IMG/VR virus record: IMGVR_UViG_3300022853_000032
Span: 1-50,475 of that record
Reading direction: 5' to 3' (one strand)
Source of the DNA: a virus
Length of the DNA: 50,475 nucleotides
Below the pieces are notes generated by a model. The model was given only the letters and a program-made list of their open reading frames with translations, made no database searches and was not told where the DNA came from. This document shows positions 33,188 to 40,468 of the stretch, one piece after another; position 1 is the stretch's first letter; each line of letters begins with the position of its first letter. The position numbers were made by a program, and so were the translations under genes.

Positions 33188-34527
33188 GTTAAGGCGCTCC
33201 CGCTGATGAGCCACAGTGCGGACTCAATCTTTAGCGCAGTCGCAGAACCATATTGCGCCAAGCTCCGTGTTCCAGTAGTTCCGTCTTTCGCCAACCGCAT
33301 TACGTCTGTTGTTATTGCAATAGACACTACCTGACTTGTCATGTTGACAAAAGTAAGCGCGGTTCCGATGGGGTAAGCCACGGAGGCGTTTGCGGGGATG
33401 GTGTATGTTCGGGTACTGGCATCACTAGATGGGTGGAAGATATGCCTTCCGTTGTCTGTAAGCACTAATGTGTAGTTGGCAGACTGTCTGTTTTGGGGGA
33501 TATTACGGAAGCCAACCGCGTCTGTGCCATCAACCGTGCATCCTGACAACGTGCCAGAAGCGGGTGTACCAAGAACCGGTGTCACAAACGTAGGTGAGGT
33601 ATTAGTCGCGTAGGTAGAACCTGTTCCGGTCTTAGTTACTGTGTCCGTAGCAAGTCCAGCGGTTAAAGAGGCCGCTGTTCCTGAAACGTTAGTCATTACC
33701 CCAGAAGCGGGGGTTCCTAAGACTGGAGTAACAAATGTCGGGCTAGTAGCGAATACCAAAGCACCTGTACCCGTCTCGTCCGTTACTGCCGTTATAAGGT
33801 TTGCACTAGACGGAGTACCAAGGAAGCCCGCAACACCCGCCCCAAGGGACGTAATGCCAGTACCACCGTTAGCGACAGGTAGTGTGCCTGTGACATTGGT
33901 AGTCAGGTTAGCAAAGGTAGTAGCGGTAGTACCCGTACCCCCGTTAGCGGTAGGCAGGGTGCCTGTAACCTGTGAGGTAAGGTCCACATCCGACAAAGAC
34001 CCGCCAAGCGTGAAAGTGCCGGAGCTGGTAACTGGGCCTCCTGTAAGCGTAATTCCATTAACCGTTCCAGTTACTGCTACAGAGGTAACACTGCCGCCTA
34101 TTTCAGTAGGGTTAGCATTAAGTACCGCAGCGCCTGCGCCAGCACCGTCGGTAACCACCATCAGCTTACTGCCACTAGGGACATCTACTGTAGCGCCTGA
34201 ACCTTGCTTGATCGTGAGGGTCTGGCTGCCCGTTGTAGCGTTCTCAATCATCCACACCTTGGATATGGTGTTGGGGCCGAGTGTAATCGTGCGTGTAGCG
34301 GTTAGCGATACACCTGAGGTAAACTTTAGGTAGAAACCGCGAGTAGCGTCAGCCGTAGCATCAGGCATTGTGAAGGTTTCATCAGCGTCAGCCGCCATAT
34401 CCTTTGTGCCGTAGCTAAAACCGTCGGTAACAAGCTCAAGGTTGGTGTTAGTGCTAGTGCCCCAAGTACCGTCCTCATCACCTGTGGTGATTTCTTTAAG
34501 TCGTAAGTTGTTATTAAAAGTAGGCAT
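33184..34527 (-). CDS. Tail fibre protein
   Basis: A 447-residue fibre-like protein. The start MPTFNNNLRLKEITTGDEDG with WGTSTNTN is a common start of marine phage fibre proteins. The middle has repeated (G/T)TLPVANGGTG and TFVTPVLGTPASG motifs typical of trimeric fibre shafts. The C-terminal part (FRNIPQNRQSANYTLVLTDN) resembles a conserved fibre tip domain. It is translationally coupled to the propeller gene, which may carry an exchangeable tip. Confidence 0.85.
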   Translation of the reverse strand: MPTFNNNLRLKEITTGDEDGTWGTSTNTNLELVTDGFSYGTKDMAADADETFTMPDATADATRGFYLKFTSGVSLTATRTITLGPNTISKVWMIENATTGSQTLTIKQGSGATVDVPSGSKLMVVTDGAGAGAAVLNANPTEIGGSVTSVAVTGTVNGITLTGGPVTSSGTFTLGGSLSDVDLTSQVTGTLPTANGGTGTTATTFANLTTNVTGTLPVANGGTGITSLGAGVAGFLGTPSSANLITAVTDETGTGALVFATSPTFVTPVLGTPASGVMTNVSGTAASLTAGLATDTVTKTGTGSTYATNTSPTFVTPVLGTPASGTLSGCTVDGTDAVGFRNIPQNRQSANYTLVLTDNGRHIFHPSSDASTRTYTIPANASVAYPIGTALTFVNMTSQVVSIAITTDVMRLAKDGTTGTRSLAQYGSATALKIESALWLISGSALT

Positions 34528-34543
34528 TTGGTTTCTCCGGTAC

Positions 34544-34759
34544 TTATGTTAGGGTACTGCCAGAGGCAGAGGGAACGCTTGTTGCGTAAATCTTTGTACT
34601 TTGCCGCAAAGTAAGGGTTCCCCCACAGTCCCCACAAGTATCGGCATTTAGCTCTTCCTTGTCAAGATCATAGCCGCACGCCCCGCAAACTACTTGAACC
34701 TCATGTTTGGGGTCGATTGCGCCATTTGCTATTTTAGTTGCTTCGTTAAATATAATCAT
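34544..34759 (-). CDS. Small zinc-ribbon protein
   Basis: A 71-residue protein with two CxxC pairs (CGACG and CGDCG, 17 residues apart) that form a zinc ribbon, preceded by a short helix. Seen between structural genes. A DNA- or protein-binding structural helper is possible. Confidence 0.7.
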   Translation of the reverse strand: MIIFNEATKIANGAIDPKHEVQVVCGACGYDLDKEELNADTCGDCGGTLTLRQSTKIYATSVPSASGSTLT

Positions 34760-35439
34760 GCTGCTACATCAATCCAATTAGGGTTGCCACCCGGAACAAT
34801 CTCGCTCCAGACTAGTACATTTCCTACTCCGCCAGTGGCACTTACCCCTGTTATATAAACATTAGCCAGTGCTGTTTGTGTTGTTTCACCTAGTGCTGTA
34901 GTGCCCTGTACCCCAGTTACGTCTACATTCTGCTGTAGTAGGACTGTTACATTGCCGAGGGAAGAGTTTGTTTGTACGCCAACCTCGGTAACAGTGGCAT
35001 CCCCTGTTACCCCGATTATACCCAGTGCTGAGTTGGTTTGGAGTCCTACAAGCACAACTCCAGTAGTTTCTACAACTCGGGCTTCGCCTGTTTGCCCTAG
35101 GGCTTGGACCCCAGTTGGGTTGACCGTAGCGGAAGCCTGTATCGTGGCTGTACCCACATATCCGTCAGAGGCGTTACCCAGTACACTAACTGCACCCGCT
35201 TCGCCCGTAACCGCTACGTTACCTAGAGCAAAAGTAGACTGAACCCCCGTAAGGACAACAACTGCACCCGCCGCTACCTGAACTGAGCCTACTACGCCTG
35301 TAGTAGCAAGACCTAAGCCTCCGCCCCACGCACCTTGGCCCCACGAACCACGCCCCCATACGCCTAAGCGAACAGTTGCATCAACGCCTTCTCCCCAAGA
35401 GCCTGAACTCCAAGTATTTCGACCCCAGCCGTCAGTCAT
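34756..35439 (-). CDS. Beta-rich repetitive virion protein
   Basis: A 227-residue protein rich in Gly, Val and Thr. It starts WGRNTWSSGSWGEGV with repeated WG(R/Q)G motifs, followed by repeats about 15-20 residues long ending V(T/V)GVQ(S/T)xxALG. This pattern is known from marine phage tail or decoration proteins. No catalytic features. ATGA overlap with the zinc-ribbon gene. Confidence 0.7.
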   Translation of the reverse strand: MTDGWGRNTWSSGSWGEGVDATVRLGVWGRGSWGQGAWGGGLGLATTGVVGSVQVAAGAVVVLTGVQSTFALGNVAVTGEAGAVSVLGNASDGYVGTATIQASATVNPTGVQALGQTGEARVVETTGVVLVGLQTNSALGIIGVTGDATVTEVGVQTNSSLGNVTVLLQQNVDVTGVQGTTALGETTQTALANVYITGVSATGGVGNVLVWSEIVPGGNPNWIDVAA

Positions 35440-35442
35440 CTA

Positions 35443-35877
35443 TTAAGCTAGACGGATGATTGCATTACTAGAATCTGCCGCTGGGAAGACAATGGTAAAG
35501 TCACCCGCAGTTGATGTTTTATCTGCACCAAAATCAAGTACTGCTACAGCAGGGTTAGTGCCGCCGTTTGCTAAGTAGATCAAAGCGCCACGAGCAGTAA
35601 TAGTCGCATCCGCCCAAGTAGTATCCGCGAAATCCAAAAACGCGGTTGTGCCTGTAGACGCTGGATTAGTGGATATAGTTAGCGTATTACCCGCAGCAAC
35701 GTAGTTAGTACCTGTGACTTCGTTAGTTGTTGCATACGCAGTAGTCGTTGCCCCTAGGGTTGCGCTAGATGTATACAGTGCAATCTTAAACGTCTGTGCT
35801 GTACCTGCGCTAAAGTCAAAGTCGCCACCAAGAAGCTCTACTTTGAAGGACGTTGCCATTGCTTGTGATATCGCCAT
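35443..35877 (-). CDS. Structural protein, beta-rich
   Basis: A 144-residue protein (FKVELLGGDFDFSAGTAQTF, then FKIALYTSSATLG) seen in many marine phages between adaptor and fibre genes. A beta-sandwich is likely. Probably a head- or tail-attached decoration or tail component. Confidence 0.7.
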   Translation of the reverse strand: MAISQAMATSFKVELLGGDFDFSAGTAQTFKIALYTSSATLGATTTAYATTNEVTGTNYVAAGNTLTISTNPASTGTTAFLDFADTTWADATITARGALIYLANGGTNPAVAVLDFGADKTSTAGDFTIVFPAADSSNAIIRLA

Positions 35878-35916
35878 TTTTCTTTCCTCTAAGGCATAAC
35901 GCCCAATTTAATTTGG

Positions 35917-36546
35917 TTATGCTACTGGGATTCTTACTTGCCCAGAGCGGTACATATCTTCACGCATCTTACCATCCCCAAGGTTGCGGAGCAGTAATAA
36001 CGCTTGGGTAAACATTTTCTCGTAAAGCGCAAGCATATCAGGCTCACCCTTCATAAAACGAATTGCTTGTACTAAGGCCCCGTTAAGCAGAGCAGAGTCA
36101 AACTCATCCCCTAGCCATGTGGTCCCCGCGGTTACAATAGTCTCAGGGTAGTACCCGTAGTGTAGCTCCACAGCATAAGCAGCATCTGGAGTCGGGCCTA
36201 GTATAAAAGAGGTATCACTAAACACGGCATAGTGCTTGGGTTTGCCAGTGCTAGTAGGGTTTGGATACGCCTGCCGCACGAAGTTTACATCTTTGTTTAA
36301 CAGGTACTCATAGTTACCCGTAGCGTCAATAACGGCAAGTGAGAACGTGTAGAGAAAATCTGTAGGGTAAATAAGGTAGCTATTACCCACCCCAAGCGCC
36401 CCTGTCTGGTTACGGCGCAAAGCGGGTATCTGAACAGTATTATATACGAACTGCTCCGCCTGCTTAACAAACATGGCAAGCTGGTCTTCTGTAAAAGTCT
36501 GCTCACAGATATCCTGAATATTTACTTTAAGCTCAGTATAATTCAC
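35917..36546 (-). CDS. Head-tail adaptor-like protein
   Basis: A 209-residue protein with an N-terminal helix (FTEDQLAMFVKQAEQFVYN), then IPALRRNQTGALGVGNSYLI, then a beta part and a helical end. This matches the common marine podophage adaptor family related to P22 gp4 / T7 gp11. It likely joins the portal to the tail. The small gene next to it and the larger adaptor at 37114 suggest a stack of connector proteins. Confidence 0.75.
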   Translation of the reverse strand: MNYTELKVNIQDICEQTFTEDQLAMFVKQAEQFVYNTVQIPALRRNQTGALGVGNSYLIYPTDFLYTFSLAVIDATGNYEYLLNKDVNFVRQAYPNPTSTGKPKHYAVFSDTSFILGPTPDAAYAVELHYGYYPETIVTAGTTWLGDEFDSALLNGALVQAIRFMKGEPDMLALYEKMFTQALLLLRNLGDGKMREDMYRSGQVRIPVA

Positions 36547-36556
36547 CAGCTACTCC

Positions 36557-36739
36557 CTAACCCATTGGCCCACGAGCCATAGTACCCTTAGTAGCGGCAC
36601 CTGTACCGCGTATCTTTACACCGGCAGTCTTTAAATTGGCCGGGGGTTGGTTGCAGGTATCCACTTTATAGACAGTAGGCACATCAGGGAAGTCAATTAT
36701 CTTAGGTGTTTTTACTGTTGATCTAGATTTGTTCTTCAT
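36557..36739 (-). CDS. Small protein with RGTGAATKG ending
   Basis: A 60-residue protein. The end IRGTGAATKGTMARGPMG is a short motif that occurs in many marine phage small proteins. The first part is Pro-rich (PKIIDFPDVPTVYK). Function unknown; the motif also appears in altered form in the gene at 38247. Confidence 0.7.
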   Translation of the reverse strand: MKNKSRSTVKTPKIIDFPDVPTVYKVDTCNQPPANLKTAGVKIRGTGAATKGTMARGPMG

Positions 36740-36748
36740 TTTAGCATC

Positions 36749-37111
36749 CTATTCTGTAGTTACTGTAACATTACCCACAGTACCTTTGGCTTCTAAGTTA
36801 TCTGGGGTTACCCCAAAAGGGTCGTTTAAACCCACCGGATTCCAACCCCACTGTATGTTCACACTACTAAACTCACCTGAAGGTACTAGGCTTCTGTCAG
36901 GTCTTGGATTACGTATCGCTTGCGGGTCATCTACTGGAAACCTACCTAGCATTAGCTGAGGTTGATCTGGGCTCCAACATTCAGGGCACGCTTTTGTCTG
37001 CGTTACGGTTCCTGCTACTACTAAGTTCTTTAACTGTTTTAGCTTGTACTCAAACCCGCACACATCACACATTGCAAGGGCTATCTTATTTGAGGCAAAC
37101 CTAGTGGTCAT
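36749..37111 (-). CDS. Zinc-finger protein of the connector region
   Basis: A 120-residue protein with a CDVCG and a CPEC pair (about 14-44) forming a zinc ribbon, followed by NIQWGWNPVG, a motif seen in marine phages at this location. Probably a minor structural or assembly protein. Confidence 0.72.
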   Translation of the reverse strand: MTTRFASNKIALAMCDVCGFEYKLKQLKNLVVAGTVTQTKACPECWSPDQPQLMLGRFPVDDPQAIRNPRPDRSLVPSGEFSSVNIQWGWNPVGLNDPFGVTPDNLEAKGTVGNVTVTTE

Positions 37112-37113
37112 GC

Positions 37114-37812
37114 TTAATACCCACTTATTCTAGGGACTAGCCGTAGAGTTGCTTTTTCTCTGTCTTCCCCAGCCGCTAGTTCCCACTGACGCTCATACTC
37201 AGCCTGTAGCATGGGTATTCTAACCATAAGATCAGGGTCTTTAGCCGCTATGTAATATGCCAACCCCGCAACTAAACAGGGTAGGAACCGAAAGCTAACA
37301 TCAGCGTCATTAATACCTTCCCCAGCATCTTGGATACGGCGCATACGCCAATAAACCAACTGGTAGTAAGGCTCAGCAACTGTACCCCTATCTGGAACGG
37401 GCCACAACCTAACAACGGGAGCAATGCTCCGGTCCACGTTCACCTGTATAGGGCGACCCTGTGTTAGCTTGTTAGGGATACTAGCGTAAGTAGGCATACT
37501 TACTCTGGCTATAGTTAAGTCTGATTGCAGGTTTTCATTCCCCTGCTCTGTACGTATGACTTGCTCTAGTAGGTCTATGGTTTCAGTAGGCAAAGAATAC
37601 GTAGATTGGCCCTGAACTAGAGGTAGTACTCCTTCCTCTATGGTCCACATGTTTATGCCGCGGTTCTGCCACTCAATGGTCAGCAGATTCATGGAACGCC
37701 TAGCAGTTCTAAAGTCGTAACCAGACCGCATTTCACGACCGGCACGTTCCCATGCTTCTTCGGCAATCTCCGTGAAGTCCATGTTAAACGAGGAAGTACC
37801 TGAAGTAGCCAT
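37114..37812 (-). CDS. Head-tail adaptor (P22 gp4-like)
   Basis: A 232-residue protein: ITEEAWERAGREM-like helix near the start (EIAEEAWERAGREMRSGYDF), then SMNLLTIEWQNRGINMWTIE, then a beta part and a final helical domain (FLPCLVAGLAYYIAAKDPDL). This is the typical adaptor that binds under the portal and helps hold the packaged DNA. Length is normal for the family. Confidence 0.85.
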   Translation of the reverse strand: MATSGTSSFNMDFTEIAEEAWERAGREMRSGYDFRTARRSMNLLTIEWQNRGINMWTIEEGVLPLVQGQSTYSLPTETIDLLEQVIRTEQGNENLQSDLTIARVSMPTYASIPNKLTQGRPIQVNVDRSIAPVVRLWPVPDRGTVAEPYYQLVYWRMRRIQDAGEGINDADVSFRFLPCLVAGLAYYIAAKDPDLMVRIPMLQAEYERQWELAAGEDREKATLRLVPRISGY

Positions 37813-38132
37813 TATTTTTCCTTCCTTCTAAGCGGTGCTACACGTTTGGGTTTTCCTGCCGGTTGTCCTAGGCGCTTCTTTTGCGCTACACGGGACTTCT
37901 TTTCTGCCGCAGTCATTTCACCAGATGTCTTAGGTGTTTTACTGGAAACCTTTTTAGTTGGCCTACAGTACGGGGTTCCCCGTTTATCGCCGTCCTTGCG
38001 CCCACAAGCCTTGCCTGTTTTTACGTCTTTCCAGTCTTCCGCAAACCAACGCTTTAGGGCTTTACCCTTCTCGGTTTTACGAACGGCCACTAGCTTTCTT
38101 CTTTCGGCACTTTGCGATAGCACCCGAGGCAT
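37812..38132 (-). CDS. Small basic protein, DUF5872-like
   Basis: A 106-residue Lys/Arg-rich protein. The core KRWFAEDWKDVKTGKACGRK followed by GTPYCRPTKK resembles DUF5872, a family shared by phages and large eukaryotic viruses (tentative naming). The frame is open to ATG 38132, but the first part overlaps the neighbouring gene in another frame, so the true start may be GTG 38090. Function unknown; it may bind nucleic acid during assembly. Confidence 0.65.
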   Translation of the reverse strand: MPRVLSQSAERRKLVAVRKTEKGKALKRWFAEDWKDVKTGKACGRKDGDKRGTPYCRPTKKVSSKTPKTSGEMTAAEKKSRVAQKKRLGQPAGKPKRVAPLRRKEK

Positions 38133-38247
38133 ACGCGGAAGGGAAGACTTTATATGATGCCTTCACCTTGCGGTAACATTCATCTTTGACCGTACCGCCC
38201 TCCTTAAGCGCAATGGGCTTCATTTTGCCCATGCCTCGGCACTGCAT
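38077..38247 (-). CDS. Small basic protein (SYKVFPSAYASGAIAKCRKK family)
   Basis: A 56-residue protein not easily seen because it is short. ATG 38247 overlaps the upstream stop as TGATG; stop at 38077. It contains DECYRKVKASYKVFPSAYAS and GAIAKCRKKK, a pattern that I recognise from many small phage and giant-virus proteins. In some phages this domain and the DUF5872-like domain occur in one protein; here they are in overlapping frames (56-base overlap). Confidence 0.75.
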   Translation of the reverse strand: MQCRGMGKMKPIALKEGGTVKDECYRKVKASYKVFPSAYASGAIAKCRKKKASGRS

Positions 38248-38411
38248 CACCGCATTGTACCCTTAGTACGGCCCTTAGTAACGCAACCATCGCCGCGACC
38301 TACTGAACCGCCTGCCATGTACCCTTTCATTTTAGGCTTTGCTTTACCCATAGCTTGCTTATCGTCCATCTTACCGCCCATCATGCCGCCCGCCATATAC
38401 TCTTTTTTCAT
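38247..38411 (-). CDS. Small Gly/Lys-rich protein with RGDGCVTKG motif
   Basis: A 54-residue protein. It begins MKKEYMAGGMMGGK, repeats YMAGG near residue 31, and ends VGRGDGCVTKGRTKGTMR, a motif well known from short marine phage proteins of unknown function. ATG is 4 bases before the end of the HNH gene's stop, so the genes are closely packed. Confidence 0.75.
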   Translation of the reverse strand: MKKEYMAGGMMGGKMDDKQAMGKAKPKMKGYMAGGSVGRGDGCVTKGRTKGTMR

Positions 38412-38415
38412 AAGT

Positions 38416-39054
38416 CTAAACCCTTGTATTAGCTACATTGATACATATATATATAAATTCATCGTCGGTTAAGTTGCGTTTGGCTAGGTTTACCTTACCC
38501 GCAACCCACTGAATATTCCCTACTACGTACCCTACGCTGCTGTCTATTCTGTCTAGACTTGCTGTGCCACCCTTATACGTAGTAGTGAGGTCTACCCCAC
38601 TTAGCGCACATTTAGCAGTATAGGTGTCCCACATCTGTTCTTCTGTAAGGTTAAACTCCAACCCTCTATTCCTAGCGTTTTTTATTACTCTACGGTATAT
38701 TCTAGTCTTGTCTCCGACAGTCCGGTTCTTGGCATAACCTCTGGCCTTACCAACACAGAGTTTACACTGCCAGTCTGCAACTGTGCTTTGTTTTGCATGG
38801 CCCAGCCTAGTGTACGCCTGCTCCCTACCACACCCACTACAGGTGCTACTCCACTTACCTTCCGCATTTTTGTATACCTCAGTGGGCTCAATTTGTCCCT
38901 TTTGGTATTTATTCGTGCAGTTTCTACAAGTACCCCGGGCCAACATTTTTACCGCACCATATTTAGTTGTAAAGGCTACTTCGGCCCCACACTTGCAGGT
39001 AGTCCTAAACCCACCCTCTGCTTTAGAGATTCTTGAGTCTTCTATGGTCACCAT
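38416..39054 (-). CDS. HNH endonuclease (free-standing, homing-type)
   Basis: A 212-residue protein with two treble-clef/zinc-ribbon units (CKCG..CRNC near residues 21-46; CSGCG..CKLC near 71-100) followed by an HNH-like core: CALSGVDL (about 149-156), ASLDRIDSSVGYVVGNIQWV (about 166-185), VNLAKRN. This is the arrangement of phage free-standing homing endonucleases inserted between genes. The poor Shine-Dalgarno and its place among tightly packed structural genes suggest a later insertion. Target unknown. Confidence 0.85.
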   Translation of the reverse strand: MVTIEDSRISKAEGGFRTTCKCGAEVAFTTKYGAVKMLARGTCRNCTNKYQKGQIEPTEVYKNAEGKWSSTCSGCGREQAYTRLGHAKQSTVADWQCKLCVGKARGYAKNRTVGDKTRIYRRVIKNARNRGLEFNLTEEQMWDTYTAKCALSGVDLTTTYKGGTASLDRIDSSVGYVVGNIQWVAGKVNLAKRNLTDDEFIYICINVANTRV

Positions 39055-39079
39055 CTATGTGAATAAGCCCTTGATTCTG

Positions 39080-39355
39080 CTACCATTTTGCTCTATCGGC
39101 CCAGTAAGCTGCGCTCATCTTACCCTTGGCAATGTTCTTACCGTGACGAGCCTTAAATGACTTGCGCTTAGCCTTCATCTTATCAGACTCTCCTGCTTTA
39201 GGTTTACCTGCCGTAGATGCGCCCTGCTCCCCAAACCGTATTATCTTCTCTTTACCACCCTCACAAGCCTTAACTATATGAGACTTCTTCGGGTGGTTAG
39301 AAGTTCTATTTGGCTTATTACAAGCCATGCTGCTTTTATCTGCTCGCTTAACCAT
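39080..39355 (-). CDS. Conserved small basic phage protein
   Basis: A 91-residue basic protein: ACNKPNRTSNHPKKSHIVKA, EKIIRFGEQGASTAGKPKAG, and SFKARHGKNIAKGKMSAAYW at the end. This is a highly conserved marine phage small protein of unknown function. Internal ATGs are possible starts; MACNKPNR (10 residues in) would also match relatives. Confidence 0.8.
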   Translation of the reverse strand: MVKRADKSSMACNKPNRTSNHPKKSHIVKACEGGKEKIIRFGEQGASTAGKPKAGESDKMKAKRKSFKARHGKNIAKGKMSAAYWADRAKW

Positions 39356-39761
39356 AGAGCTTTTGCACAGTTAGTATCATGGTGTAGGTGTTCCCCGCCG
39401 CTGCTGGCACAGAAGTAGCAACTATATCACCACTCTTACCCGCTCCTGAGTTATTGGGGATACCAAAGTCAGTAAAGTCATACTGCTCTGTCCAGTTTGA
39501 TGGAAAGTCAAAAAGTAACACGTTAGTGTCTGCATCCCACTCCAGCTTAACTGCTACGCCAACACTGGCAAAAGTTAGCTTTTCTAAAGTAACTCCTGTG
39601 CAAGGACGTTTACTAACGGGGTCAGCCGCTAATGATGAAACATCAACCACAATAACGGTAGCCGACGCAGGGGGTGACCCTGCACCAATAACTGTAGTTA
39701 CCTTAATGATGGCCGTGCGGCCGCCATCTTGGATTATTTGTGAAGCATTTGTATCAGCCAT
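39348..39761 (-). CDS. Structural protein, unknown
   Basis: A 137-residue beta-rich protein (TAIIKVTTVIGAGSPPASAT, then VAVKLEWDADTNVLLFDFPS). Resembles small capsid-associated or decoration proteins of marine phages. It overlaps the next gene by 8 bases. Confidence 0.65.
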   Translation of the reverse strand: MADTNASQIIQDGGRTAIIKVTTVIGAGSPPASATVIVVDVSSLAADPVSKRPCTGVTLEKLTFASVGVAVKLEWDADTNVLLFDFPSNWTEQYDFTDFGIPNNSGAGKSGDIVATSVPAAAGNTYTMILTVQKLYG

Positions 39762-39772
39762 GAGTTAGCTCC

Positions 39773-39982
39773 TTATGAGAGAGCAGCGCCGATAGAAGTA
39801 ACCCAAGCAGCGCCTGTGTTAATTACTAGACAAAACTCGTTATTGCCTGCACCATTATCGCTAACGATATACACCGTACCAGCGGAAACAGTAGCAAAAG
39901 CGGGAAGATTAGCCGTGGTTACGACTGGGAAATCAAAGCCGTTTGTAGAAACGACGGGACCAGTAAAGGTAGTTGTAGACAT
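39773..39982 (-). CDS. Small beta-rich structural protein
   Basis: A 69-residue protein (TTFTGPVVSTNGFDF, then AGTVYIVSDNGAGN), a pattern common in small phage proteins at the capsid-tail junction and in fibre needle-like modules. First gene after a terminator and possible promoter. Confidence 0.65.
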   Translation of the reverse strand: MSTTTFTGPVVSTNGFDFPVVTTANLPAFATVSAGTVYIVSDNGAGNNEFCLVINTGAAWVTSIGAALS

Positions 39983-40078
39983 TTTGGAACCTCACATGCG
40001 AGTTATGGCGTATCTGTCTGCATGTCGTCAGCCGGGACTGTCAGATACACCGGTCTAGTTCCCGGGATAACCCCAAGT

Positions 40079-40106
40079 ATATAACATTTATTCTTGCATT
40101 GCACAA
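40079..40106 (-). promoter_or_regulatory. Possible late-arm promoter
   Basis: On the minus strand TTGTGC, 16 bases, TTATAT lies between the terminator at 40116-40141 and the gene at 39982. The -35 box is weak. A 7-bp inverted repeat (GTATCTG 40010-40016, CAGATAC 40042-40048) in the leader could form a hairpin. Confidence 0.35.
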
Positions 40107-40115
40107 CAGATAGGT

Positions 40116-40141
40116 AAAAAAAGACCCACCGTAGTGGGTCT
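40116..40141 (-). terminator. Rho-independent terminator, minus strand
   Basis: AGACCCAC (40122-40129), loop CGTA, GTGGGTCT (40134-40141): a perfect 8-bp stem followed on the minus strand by a run of seven U. It ends the capsid transcript after the small gene at 40224. Confidence 0.85.
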
Positions 40142-40223
40142 AAGCCTTCTTATGGGCATTGGAACGCCTTGTCGGGTAAGTTCCAACGTTAGCTTACCTC
40201 AACTTAGCTAATTTACAAACAAA

Positions 40224-40397
40224 TTACTGTTTAGTACGGGCTTTCTTTTTAGCCGCAGCACTAAGTTCCCCATAGTGGAGGAGGGTGCTGGCATTTTTAC
40301 TCATTTTTGAACCACTCATAAGTGTGCCGTCTGGGTGTTTATGGGTCTTACCTGTAAACACTTCCCCATTCTTTCTATAATGCTTTGCGTTTTTCAT
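40224..40397 (-). CDS. Small protein with GKTHKHPDG motif
   Basis: A 57-residue basic protein: KHYRKNGEVFTGKTHKHPDG, then TLMSGSKMSKNAS, then LHYGELSAAAKKKARTKQ. This pattern occurs in many marine phages beside capsid genes. Function unknown; a capsid or DNA-associated role is guesswork. It sits between two terminators. Confidence 0.75.
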   Translation of the reverse strand: MKNAKHYRKNGEVFTGKTHKHPDGTLMSGSKMSKNASTLLHYGELSAAAKKKARTKQ

Positions 40398-40422
40398 AAT
40401 ATACCCCGGTTAAACTCCACCC

Positions 40423-40447
40423 AAAAAGAAAAGGGGCCTAAGCCCCT
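40423..40447 (-). terminator. Rho-independent terminator after the major capsid gene
   Basis: AGGGGC (40432-40437), loop CTAA, GCCCCT (40442-40447), followed on the minus strand by a U-rich tract (TTTTCTTTTT). It probably sets the level of transcription past the capsid gene. Confidence 0.8.
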
Positions 40448-40468
40448 AATCTCAACACCGTTTGCTTA

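Noticed and set aside
33641-34333. Plus-strand 230-residue Val/Pro-rich frame
   Set aside because: Antisense shadow of the Thr/Gly-rich tail fibre gene.
32135-34527. Diversity-generating retroelement target in the fibre genes
   Set aside because: No reverse transcriptase gene or template repeat was seen in the window; variation among blades is not confined to adenine positions as far as can be seen.
34326-34637. Minus-strand 103-residue frame between the fibre and zinc-ribbon genes
   Set aside because: It overlaps both genes in another frame, has no domain, and both neighbours have clear starts and motifs.
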